Shown: piece by piece, positions 32,379-42,718 of the stretch
Position numbering within the stretch: position 1 is the first letter of the stretch
Layout: every line of letters starts with the position of its first letter
Assembly: GCA_002197995.1 (NCBI GenBank)
Contig: NGZR01000006.1
Location: 1,240,001 to 1,304,000 of the forward strand
Source: Gaeumannomyces sp. JS-464
Taxonomy: Eukaryota > Ascomycota > Sordariomycetes > Magnaporthales > Magnaporthaceae
Length of the DNA: 64,000 nt
Reading direction: 5' to 3'
Program-made: the position numbers and the translations under genes
The notes under the pieces: generated by a model
Databases searched by the model: none
Told to the model about the DNA's origin: nothing
Seen by the model: only the letters and a program-made list of their open reading frames with translations

Positions 32379-35300
32379 CCACTGAACCGTCCGATCATCA
32401 AGGTTTCCCCAGCGTTCGCTGGTCTCGGGGTCATCTCCTCGGATGTTTATATTGATGGAGGTAACGGCGCCGAGTGGTACATCAACCAGGTAAGCAGCCG
32501 CTGGAGATTCTGGAATATACACCATTGGCCAGTCAAGGTGCAACTTCTTAACCCTGGCATTGATCTCTAATCACTGGTAAATAGAACAACTTCTACCGCC
32601 AGATTCGCAACCTGATTATCGACATGACATCAGCCCCGCTGAACGACGCCGTTGCCGGTATCCATTGGTAAGAGATATAAGCGCCTGCTCCTTGCTCTCC
32701 GGCACATGGCCAGACCGCGAGCAAACCCGATGGAGCCATCGGCCAGCGCTAATGCCCTCCAAGGCAGGTGGCACAGGCAACGTCGCTCCAGAACGTGAAG
32801 ATCATCATGTCCACGGTCCCAGGGAACAACCAACAGGTACGTTCGAGGAGTCGTCAACGTTTCCACCCTTGACCTGATCGCACCACTGACACTCGGGGAC
32901 GCAGGGGATCTTTATGGAAAACGGCAGCGGCGGCTGGATGAGCGATCTGGAGTTCACGGGCGGCGCCATCGGTGCCTACGTCGGGAACCAGCAGTTCACC
33001 GTCCGCAACCTCAAGTTCTCGAACCAGCAGAAGTTCGCCGTCCACATCCACTGGGATTGGGGCTGGACTTGGAAGGGACTTGATATATCCAACGCCCCAG
33101 TTGCAGTCTTGTTCGCCACAGGAGGTGATAAAACAGAGGTCGGCTCAGCCATCTTCACTGACAGCAAGATCACCAATTGCGCAGTCGGATTCCAACTGCA
33201 AGGCAGGCAAGCTAGTGCGGCCATTACCATGAGTCTCTTTAACCTTAAGACGACCAACGTGCCCACTATAGCCAAGTACGATGGGGGCGCAACGCTCCTG
33301 GCCGGCTCGGGCGGCATTACCGACGTCACTGCCTGGGGCGTAGGCAAGCGCTACGACACCGCCAGCGAGCACTGCGTCTTATACCAGTACCAACTGTTGG
33401 ATGCCGCCAACGTATTTATGGGCATGATCCAGACCGAGGCGCCTTACTACCAGGTTGCGCCCAAGGCTCCGGCGCCCTTCTCAGCAGGCTCCTCTGGTTT
33501 CCGGGAAGACCCCAAGTTCAGTGACTGCTCTTTGTCGTCAAAGACCTGCGCCGTTGCCTGGGCCGTGCGCTTTATCAATAGCCAGTCGATTTATTTTTAC
33601 GGAAGAGGCATGTATTCGTGGTTTTCATAGTATTCCCAGGCATGTCTCGCCACCGAAGACTGCCAGGACAGGCTTTTCTACATCCAGGACAGCGCCGACA
33701 TCTACCTTTACAGCGTCGTTACCAAAGCCTCGGTCGAGATGATCAGCCCAATGGGTGGGACTCCTGTGCTGGGCAGGGACAACAAGATCGGGTATGGGAG
33801 CATCGTTATGGCCTGGCTAGGCGGAGCTGGGAAGCCCGGGAACCCAAAGGGTGGCACCAAGCACCGCTCGCCAAGCATGGCGACCGTGATCCCGTTCAAG
33901 GCCACCACCGTGGCTCCGACTCAGACGTTTACGATATCAGGCCCTGTCGTCAGCGACATCGACTGGACCCCAAACAACGGCAACCAGAACGAGCCCGCAG
34001 GCCCGGGTACTGACGAGTGTCTCAAGTGCGACCTCGCCCGGCTGATAACCTCGACTTGCTGCGGTACAGGCGGCGGAGTGTCGAATCCTCTCCTCATCAT
34101 GCCCGGCGTCAAGCTGCCACGCGATTTTATCCTCCCCGGCGGCTTTGCACCAAACCAGCAGGTCCCCAACATCAGGCCCGGCCAGCCCTCTGGAGACGCC
34201 TTTCCCGCAGGAAAACCTCTACCCGAGGACGTCATAGTGCCCAAGATGTGGTCCTTCCCGTTCCCCTTTGTCATTCCTCCGGGCATCGGCCTAACAGACG
34301 TTAACACCCCCAAGGACGAGGAGGACAGCAACAACGGCACCCTATTCCTCATACCAAATTTCTGGGACGGACCGCACACGGTGACGTGCAACTCTCCCTG
34401 CTCGATTGTCTTCCCTCCCATGCCGACCCAGACAACCTGGACGCCGATCCCGGTTGTCACGTCGTTCAGCACCGTTACCACTACCGTCATCCTGCCGCCC
34501 CAGCCGTCGGCCAGCTACCGGGTGTCCAGGACGGTCGTGCCGCCCGCCCCACAGCAGACGCAGACCATCCAGCCCAAGTCCTCCAAGGATCCCATGTGCC
34601 TCGAGGTCAGCGTCAGGATTCTCAACGTCCCGATAAACTTCGAGATTTGTCCACCACCCATGCCGGGCCCCCCGTCATCCCCGTGGTTACCGTGGTGCCC
34701 GTGCCGCCGGGCGGAAGGCCAGGCCCTGTGAATCCCGGGAACAAGCCCAGCAGAGACCAAGAGCGAGAGGTATGATTTTGCCTATACACTTTCCCCGCAG
34801 ATGTGTCTTGAGCCAATGGGCTAGGGAGGACGAAAAGGGAGAGAAAAAAAAAAAACTTGGGGCGCCGGCTGACAGCAAAATGTGGCTTTTCGTTGCAAAC
34901 AGGAAGACGACGACGATGACGACGACGATCAGACCTGCAGTCTCCCCGAATGGGACTGGTCCGGGGACGACTGGGACTTCCCGGGATCGGGCACCGGGAG
35001 CGGCGGCAGCGGGTCCAGCTGGCCAGGCCAGGGCGGCACCGCGGGCAAGGACATGAACCCCGGCGCCGGGGTGGGGAAGCCCCGGACCGTGACCGTCACT
35101 ATCACCAGGGCGCCGCCGCCGCCCACGACCGTCACCAGCACGGTGTGGGTCCCGGCCCCGACCACGCCGGCGGCGACCAGGCCGCCGCCGCCGACGACCA
35201 AGATCAAGCCGGACCCCGGCACGGAGCAGCTCACGTGCTGGTACGGGGGCGCGCCGACCACGTGGGACACGCTCATGATCGCGATGAAGATGTTTTGCGG

Positions 35301-35598
35301 GACCGAGAGTTTGGGCGGGCGGTCGGGCAAGGCCATGGGCAAGGCCATGGGCAAGGCCATGGGCAAGAAGATCGGCGGGGCGGGCGGTTTGGAGCGCTTC
35401 TCGTTCAGCCAGCCGCTTATGGGGATCAAGGTAGACATGGAGGTCATCGGGCGCAACGGGTGCGAGTTCACCGTCACGCGGGAAGAATGCCGCCGGATCA
35501 TGGAGAAGGCCATTGAGTGCAACAAGCCGGGGCTGCGGTACGGCGGCTACGTCGAAAGCAACTGCGCCAGGTGGGTTATCGACCCGAACTACCCGTAG
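32379..35598 (+). pseudogene. GH55 exo-beta-1,3-glucanase-type gene, 3' exons
   Basis: Exons 32379-32489, 32585-32667, 32764-32836, 32905-34769 and 34903-35598 keep phase at every junction. They read GLGVISSDVYIDGG, NNFYRQIRNLIIDMT, WQVAQATSLQNVKIIMST and GIFMENGSGGWMSDLEFTGG: the conserved GH55 middle with the second beta-helix following. At 33628-33630 an in-frame TAG interrupts YSWFS-stop-YSQAC; a CAG-to-TAG change would make it. Beyond the catalytic region are a Cys-rich spacer, a Thr/Pro-rich linker with CNSPCSIVFPPMPTQTTWTP, a frame break in a C run near 34668, a GTATGA...ACAG intron (34770-34902), an acidic EDDDDDDDD run, and a C-terminal Cys-containing domain (NGCEFTVTREECRR, NCARWVIDPNYP) also seen at the ends of secreted fungal chitinases. 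A GKAM triplet repeat lies at about 35329-35364. Confidence 0.85.
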
Positions 35599-35839
35599 AA
35601 GATGCCAAGATACCTAGGGTCTCGATTAGATGCCTGTGTTTGCGAAGGGCAGGCTGGGAGACCGTATGTCGAGTATATATCTCATCGAAGTCTTGATAGG
35701 ACATGCAAGCATCCGGTCAGTGTGCCTTTGGTCGTTTTCTGGGATGGCCACCAGAGGCACGTATATTGTCGCTGTGCAAAACAGAAAAAAATGAAGCCTA
35801 AACGTGGCAACATAACAAACTCAGCAACGCATATTCTCC

Positions 35840-35958
35840 ACATACGACCATACCCACTGGAATATACGGGATCCCGTCCGCTCTCCCCTAGTCAAACCAG
35901 TGAGGGCCGAACTAGTACTCAGGTGGGTGACCACTGGGGAATCCTCGGTGTTGTATGT
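35840..35958 (+). rRNA. 5S ribosomal RNA gene, copy 2
   Basis: 119 bases, ACATACGACC to TTGTATGT, with the same internal boxes as copy 1 and a following T tract (TTTTTTGTTTTTG). It differs from copy 1 at three sites: AATATACGG against AATACACGG, GTCAAACC against GTTAAACC, and GGGCCGAAC against GGGCTGAAC. It lies 242 bp after the end of the GH55 gene. Confidence 0.95.
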
Positions 35959-36222
35959 TTTTTGTTTTTGTTTATTTTTGCCCCAATTGATCCAGTTGAT
36001 CTTCTTCTTAACCAGGTAGGAAACACGGGAGGACGATCGAGTCGTTGTATTTTTAAAGGCATTGATATAAAAAAGGAGCTTATTTGTTGTTGCACATGGA
36101 ATGACACCTGTTGTCGCCCATGTGCCGCACGCCGTGTAGTTTCTAAGTCAAACAAACAGTAAAGGGGAGGCAATGCACGTCGAGGGACCTCAGCCCAAAT
36201 ATTATTGCTGCTCCTGCCCCGT

Positions 36223-37359
36223 TCAGCAACCGTCCCTACCATCGGCCAACCTCGCATTCTCGTAGCCATAGTAGCAATCGTCGTCGTCGTTCGAACCCTC
36301 TTCCCCACCGATACGAATCCCACTGGCAGAAAGATCAGCAACCAGTTTGCGCACAACATCCTTCTCGGCCTGAAAGCGCAGGGAATCGATAGTGTCGCGC
36401 ACGCCGTAGGCGCAGACGACAAACTTTTCGTGCTCCTGCAGGTCCGCGTCGATGCCGCCGGCGCGGTCCAGCTCGTCGAGGTCGAACGTGGCCGCGAACC
36501 AGTATATCGACTTGAGCGTCCCAGGGGTCTGGCTCTGCGGGTCGGGATACCGCACCACTCCGATGAACTCATTATTGAAGACGTCCGACGTCACGTCCGT
36601 GTCCGGGCTGCAGCGCTGGATGTGGCGGCGGCGGGACGCCGGAGATGCCTTGCCGCTTGTTGGAGTGGATTGTTCCGTAGATGTTGCAGCAGCACACTCA
36701 GTCACGGGGGACTCGGCGTACATGCTGCTGCGATCACTAACACTACCCGGGGCCGAGCTTCCACCACTCCCACTGGCCCCATCCTCATTGCTCACTGAAG
36801 GAGCCTTGGCGGATGCGGGCGGGGTGGGCATATTGCTCTGGTCAACACCAACGGGTGGTTGCTGCTCCCTCTGTTGATGTTGTTGCTCTGGGGGCACAGC
36901 AGAAGACCTTGTCCACACTTTGAGAGGTAGTGGCCGGACCCGGACGCCCGACTCCTCGAGTGTCTCACGGAGGGCGGCATCGATGTGGCCCTCGCCGATC
37001 TGCTTCCGGCCCTTGGGCAGCTGAGCAATGCCGAGCTTTTTGTTGTACAAGCTCAGAATGCGGCCGCGGCGCAGGTCGACGGCGACGGCACCACAGGACA
37101 CCGTTTGGCGCTCCGAGGGCGTGAAGAACATGGTGCGATCGATCTCGTCCATGTCGAGCCCGCCATGGTCGTGGTAGTCATGAGGCTTGTGATGATTCTT
37201 TGCTAGAGTGGCGGCGGTGCGTGGAGAGTGAAGGGCGGCTTCTTCCGCCGCTGCTGCGTCGGGGTCATCACCGGGCAGATGTGCAGGTGGCGTTGTCTGG
37301 CAGTTGACGTATATGTTCTCCTGCGGATCCAGAAGGATGCGCCGTATTGACAGCATCAT
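36223..37359 (-). CDS. Nudix hydrolase with long low-complexity insertion
   Basis: Intronless frame of 378 codons. I take the ATG at 37359 (MMLSIRRILLDPQ); the open frame extends upstream only to a TTG. The domain starts at about residue 86 (TVSCGAVAVDLRRGRILSLY) and holds a full Nudix box at about residues 117-139 (GRKQIGE...RETLEESGV), with the metal-binding REx2EE residues present. LPKGRKQ before the box resembles diphosphoinositol-polyphosphate and diadenosine-polyphosphate hydrolases. A Gln/Pro/Ser-rich insertion of about 120 residues follows, then a last beta-strand region (NNEFIGVVRYPDP, KSIYWFAATFDLDELDRAGG) and an Asp-rich tail. The substrate cannot be told from sequence; Aps1-like activity is a guess. 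Confidence 0.85.
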   Translation of the reverse strand: MMLSIRRILLDPQENIYVNCQTTPPAHLPGDDPDAAAAEEAALHSPRTAATLAKNHHKPHDYHDHGGLDMDEIDRTMFFTPSERQTVSCGAVAVDLRRGRILSLYNKKLGIAQLPKGRKQIGEGHIDAALRETLEESGVRVRPLPLKVWTRSSAVPPEQQHQQREQQPPVGVDQSNMPTPPASAKAPSVSNEDGASGSGGSSAPGSVSDRSSMYAESPVTECAAATSTEQSTPTSGKASPASRRRHIQRCSPDTDVTSDVFNNEFIGVVRYPDPQSQTPGTLKSIYWFAATFDLDELDRAGGIDADLQEHEKFVVCAYGVRDTIDSLRFQAEKDVVRKLVADLSASGIRIGGEEGSNDDDDCYYGYENARLADGRDGC

Positions 37360-40300
37360 GGATGGATGCGGTGCAATACTGCTCAAAGGTTAATAGTCGA
37401 TAATGATGATGGCGCCGAGTAGAGGAGGTGTCGGGTTGTTTGTAGAAAGGGAGTGGTGTTGGGCGATGCGCCTTTTGGGAGGCCAATCTGGCCGTTTGGG
37501 TAGTTGGCCCAAAGAGGGAAGGATGGGAAGGAATGAAGGTTGAATGTGGCGGTGGAACTGGTTTATTCTCCTTCCCTCACCCGGATCTGCTTTGCTTCTT
37601 TTCCTCCTTTTGTTGTGATACGCTCTATTCTACTTGATGTGCAATGAGAGGTGGCAGGCGAGGAAAGGGCGCACAGAGGGCGGAGGACGGTGAGAAATAT
37701 ATACCTATTCTGGCAGACCGACCACGAACCGGTCTAGCCTTCTTACATATGGCCGGGAAGGAGGGTAGCAGGCGGGCTGGCCGAGCAGAAGTGGGAGGGC
37801 TGTCAAAGAAAATAGCCCGTCCCCCTAGGCTGTCACAATGGCGGAGTGGCGTCGTTGCCAGCAGCCAGGTCAAGGGAACGGCACGCCCTAGGGGGTTGGA
37901 GAATGGGATGGATATGTGACGGATGGGTGGCTACCTAGGTCGGTAGGTGCGGACGGGTGAGTGGGTAGGTGGTCTGGGCGGACGGATGCCGTTGACCGGG
38001 TATGTCGGTACCCAGGCGTGTGTTCCCCGAGATGCGTGGTCGAATATGATATGCAAGGGGCCTTGGCTGGGCGGGAGTCGTGTCTGCTGTCGGCGTGGGC
38101 CGTGGTCAAGCCGGAGTCCGGTCGGCTGCCCGACTGGTTTCACCTTTTGGCTGTAGGTAACAAGGTGGAGCGGTACCTGACGATGTTAGGGGAGGGCATG
38201 GGTTGCGGCAGCAGGACGACAAATAGTCTTGCGTGCAGGGCGTCTGGAGGAGGAGGAGGGGCGTGTTGCTTGCCTCCTCGCCGGGTGTGGCTGTCTCGTG
38301 CCAGTATTAGAATCCAGGGCCCAAGGCTGGCAAACATCCACAGTCTTGCCCAAGTGCCGCCCGCCCCTCACCCCCCTTCCCTGTGAGCAAGCCGGCTCGG
38401 TCGGTGTGTGGTGCATGTGTGCATGCATGATTTCTTACCAAGGCATATCTTGGGCGGCTGCTGTCCCTCGAGCGGGGAGGCAGGGGCTCAGACACTGTGA
38501 TCAGGCGATTGTCTGCAGCCCAAGCAGCCAGCTAGCAGAGATGTTTCTCGGCTGGCCCTGTGTTGATGTGGTACAAGCTGGCCGGCATGGGCCTTTTATT
38601 CTCTCCCAAGCGGCTGAGCGCTGTCCGACTGCCGTCCAACTGCTTCGGTGGAGCCCAGGGCAAGGCAAGACGGTCAAGTAGCATCCGCGTGAGAGCTAGC
38701 GTCTGCCCGCATTCACACACTTGTGGGTGACCGTGCAAGGGACTGACGGGGAGGGCAGACAAAAGGGGAGCCACACACCCCTAGACAAAGCAGCCAGGGA
38801 AAATGCCTACTCGTAGCGTGCGCTGCGGGGCCAGGTCTCGGGCTGATTCTCATTCCACCTGGACATGGCAATTTTGGTACCTGCGATGCGCGGGGTGCGT
38901 GCCTGGCTGCGCAGGTACACGTGGTACCCAGAATGTAGACACAAAGGCCCGGTCTGTCTCGGCAGAGGATACACAGGGCATGTGGCTACGTGCCCCGTTC
39001 AAGCTGCTAGCATTTTGCTATGTCCTGTGATCGAGTGTTGGCTCACAAAGGTGGAAAGCCGTCGGACCGAGAATGCCGTACCGCACGCAATATTGGCCGC
39101 CTGCTTTAAGGTTTGTCCAACCCTGGTTTTCTGGACCAGCCGTGGGCGCTGGAGCTGGAAATCGGGATCCTGCTGGAGTTTCCACGGCCTGCCAGTGGAC
39201 GGCCCGATCCCCCAAGAATGCAGGCTCCCTGTCGCGCGCTCCAATCAGGCCATGACTTTGTCTTGGCCTCGCTCTGGCGGGCATGGAGGGGTAGCGGTGA
39301 TGTGGAATTGGGCCAGTCGGCGGAAACCTTGATGGGTGCAGCTTCCCGACCGGTGAGCCAGGGAGAGCAAAGAGATGTCAGAGTCCGGAGGGAGAGGGTG
39401 CGACTGCTCCTTCCTTTTTTCCCTTCTTCTTCGCTGCGCCTGCCCGGTGTGCCAGGTCGCCTGTGATGGCGCCTCACCGGTCCATGGGGTCTTTGCCTGC
39501 ACGGTTCCGCTTTGGGAGGTTCCGAGGCTTGGGCGTCCCACACCCCACCCCCAACTGCTGCATCGATTGAATCACCGGAGTCGTATCCCGTTCGCTCGGT
39601 CGGGCCAATAGCTCTGGTAGGCATGGAGGAGAGGCTGGCTGGCTGGGGCCGGGCAATCAATCCTGGCATTCTCCAATCCAAAGACCCCGCCCCCAGCCGG
39701 CATACGCTGAAAGCCGGCAGGTCCTGTGCAAATAGAGGTGCCTACGTTGTTTCGTAACGTGGAGCCAGGCTACTGGCTCAGGAAGCCTCTACAGCCATCA
39801 TAAAATTCTCGTCATCGCCATATCCGTGCACATCTCTCCAATGGCACGAGCAGAAGTGCTGGCTCTTCACCGGCCCGTTGGAAACATTTGATGCTTCTGC
39901 GGCTGGTTGGGCCCCACCTGTGCCTTCCTAGGGCCTTTCGCGCTTGAGTGTAACGGGGTCCAATCAAGGGGCTTGTCGGCCAGCTGACGAGAGGGCGGTG
40001 AGACCGTGGCCGTTCTCCGTGGGTCGATTTCAGTTGACACGGAAGGGAACGGCATCGCAACCTTGTATTTGTAGCCTTGCTTGTTCCATGCGGCTTTTTT
40101 GGGTTGCGCCTTCGGGAGGAACACTGAGTCAATCTGACGGGACCAGTTGTTGGCGTGAGGCCCTTGTCCCTGACGGAGACGGAAGGCGCTGTCGGTCGTT
40201 AGCACTGCCAGCAGGCCTAGGCCTGCCCTTGCCTGCCACCAGCCACAAACGCACCGGATCAGCCTTCCGTCCCCTGTTTCCCGCTCGATCTGCCCGTCCG

Positions 40301-42718
40301 TTTGCCCCACCCGCTGGTGCCGTTTCTGTTTACATAACGGGGAGCTTGGGCCGGGGTTGTGACTTGTTTTTTTTTTTTCTTTCTTTCTTCTTTGCACGTC
40401 CACTCGTCCGTTCGAGGGCTGGTTGAACCGTCGATGAACACCTCTTCAACTCTAAAAGAAGTGGTGATTTACCATCAAGAGGCGCGTTTCCGGTCTGGCC
40501 TGTGATCCTCACCTCACCGGCTTTCTAACGCGGCGTTCCAGCCACCAGTGTTCTCCGCTTGCAAACCTTCAAACCTGATCTGCCGAAACAGCATCCCCTC
40601 TCCCGACCTTGCGCTCGCATATTCGCCGTGTGCGGGAGGTGCAATTCTAGTCCCAGCCGAGGATGGCGCCGCCAACGCACACGCGCATGACCATATCCAG
40701 ACTGTGAAACTAGACTTCTGACTTCACATGCCTCCCCCCTGACTTCCATGCTTGGATAGGCTGGGCTGCTGGGTGGGTGGCTCCTTCGACCCGATGAGAC
40801 CCTGCAACGTAAAAAAAAAAAAAAAAAGTGTGGCCCTCTCGTTGTCGTCTCCCGGTTGGCGGGAAAGCGGCCGGGATGGGTCGAGCCAATCAGGCACAAG
40901 CCGACCCCACACCCTTTAGCCACCACACACGAGAACACACGACGCTCAGGGCCCAACATATACCTAACCGACCTACATGATGTAGGTTACCCTCGAGCTG
41001 CCCTTAGCCAATCCGGCCGGGCTCTGTGGTGTCGTCAACTTGCATCGAAAGTCTGAGGGTGGGTATAAGGGCGGGGCAGCCTTCTATAGCCCTCAGTTCG
41101 AGGATGGGAGATCTGGGACGAGCGCACCACCTTGGGCTTCTTGGGAGGCCTCTCGAGAGCAGCAATGGCCTGTATGGCCGGTTCGCACTCTCAGGGCTGG
41201 CCCCCCTATCCCCACAGCCTCTCTTACCTTCAGCTTTCCTTCTTGTTGAACCGATCACCGATCCCCGATCCCCATTCCTCGATTCCCATCTCCTCTCCCC
41301 TCCTTTGTTTCGTCCCCCCGCTTCGTGTGCAGTCCACCGGCCCTCTCCTTGGCCCCACACAGGTACCTACATAACAGCCGAGATTGGTTCTCTGACATCG
41401 CCCCTAGCATGCATGTTGATACCGGATACTGTCTTAGGTATCTACCGCCCTACTCGTTTGATCATGAGTATCTTGTGACATGGGGCCGGCATGCACCATG
41501 ATCCGATGAACCAAATTTTCTTCCTATCGCTTTTCTCTCCTCATTTCCCTACAAGAACTACCGAATAGGGTGGCCCTGTGCGCTAATAGAGGCCTGTGCT
41601 TCTCCTGTTTGAGGAAGCCGGGCACGAAGGGGAACTGGGACGTGCCATCGGGAGCTTCGTTTTCGGATCCCCGGGTATATGTCACCGCCAACCCCTGTGT
41701 GTTCTTCTGCTCACCGGTGTAGTCTACACACAACGCATGCCCGCATCAAGAACCGGTGAGTTTCTATCGTCACCAGTCTCCGTTCCCAAAGCTGCCATCA
41801 TCTCCGGGCTCGCATCTGGACACCGACACCGCCTAATCCAGAGATAGGAAGGCTACTGGCCGCCTGTTCACCAACAATCTACTGTTAGGAATGGTAGGAA
41901 TGTTACATCCATCATCCTGCGTTCCATACCCATCTAACCTGCTACACGGCTGCGAATTGTACCCTCCCCATGCTACGATACTACGTGTGGGAGTCCTACC
42001 CGGATCAGATCCCCTAACCTTCCGCTTCTCCTTCGCCCCGCCCCGGATTTGCTTTTCTATGGCTATCTGGATGTCATATTTGTGTTTGCGATCTCCCGTC
42101 TCTTCGACATTTCCGGCAGTAACAGGCTTTAGTCTCGCCGTCTTCTGGGGCCTAGGTAGGTTGACGCGCGGAGCCCCCACGCGCGGGGCGACAACCTGGA
42201 TCCCCCGCCCCTCCTTGCAAATCCTGGATGTCATGCATGATGTCCGATATCGTGAGGATGTGCGAGAGGAGGGGGCCACCAACACTGATCGAACGACAAG
42301 AAAGCAATGGCACTATCCCGGGCTTCCCCACGCTAGTCTTGCAGGTGGGCGGAATGGTAGCGAGATTAGTAACCAGCAGACTCAAGGAGAGGGTAAATGT
42401 AAACCCTTTTTACCCGATCTTGGGTTCCCTTTCCAGGTCCTTTCCTGCGGTACCATTTGATCCCGCATGCCCCATGTCGGGCAACCCCCGCAACGTGGTA
42501 GGCGTTCCGCAATTCCTTCCACATGACGGAGCAAAGGGACGCGAAGAAATTTTCCGTTGCATCCCGACGATTGAGTAAGCACACGTAGGGGGGGGGGGGG
42601 GGGGGGGGGGGGGGAATTCCGACAACCGATCCGGGAGGGACCGAGATATAGGCAAGGTAATGGATCCGCCAAAAAAAAAAAAAAGGATGGGATTCTTATG
42701 CGTGTCTAGGTACCTATA
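37360..42718. other. 5.4-kb stretch without a supportable gene
   Basis: Composition is near 55% GC and not RIP-like. Frames up to about 190 codons occur on both strands (for example at 39106-39681 and 39867-40403), but they overlap each other, lack splice signals or domains, and are rich in Arg/Pro/Ser as expected for non-coding GC-rich DNA. Notable items are T and A runs (about 40369-40378 and 40810-40826), pyrimidine-rich tracts near 41230-41340 that look like a promoter or 5' leader, and a run of 27 G at 42588-42614. A non-coding RNA or fast-evolving small gene could be missed here. Confidence 0.5.
42588..42614. repeat. Poly-G tract, 27 bases
   Basis: Uninterrupted run of 27 G about 100 bp beyond the 3' end of the isovaleryl-CoA dehydrogenase gene, followed by GAATTCC-like sequence and a 14-base A run at 42671-42684. 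Confidence 0.9.

Noticed and set aside
32160..35598. 3' GH55 exons as an independent gene
   Set aside because: The first in-frame coding block starts at an intron acceptor in phase with the 5' exons and has no own start or signal peptide.
1..35958. A complete Starship element carrying the accessory genes as cargo
   Set aside because: Only a DUF3435 relic supports it; no element ends, target repeat or intact captain were found.
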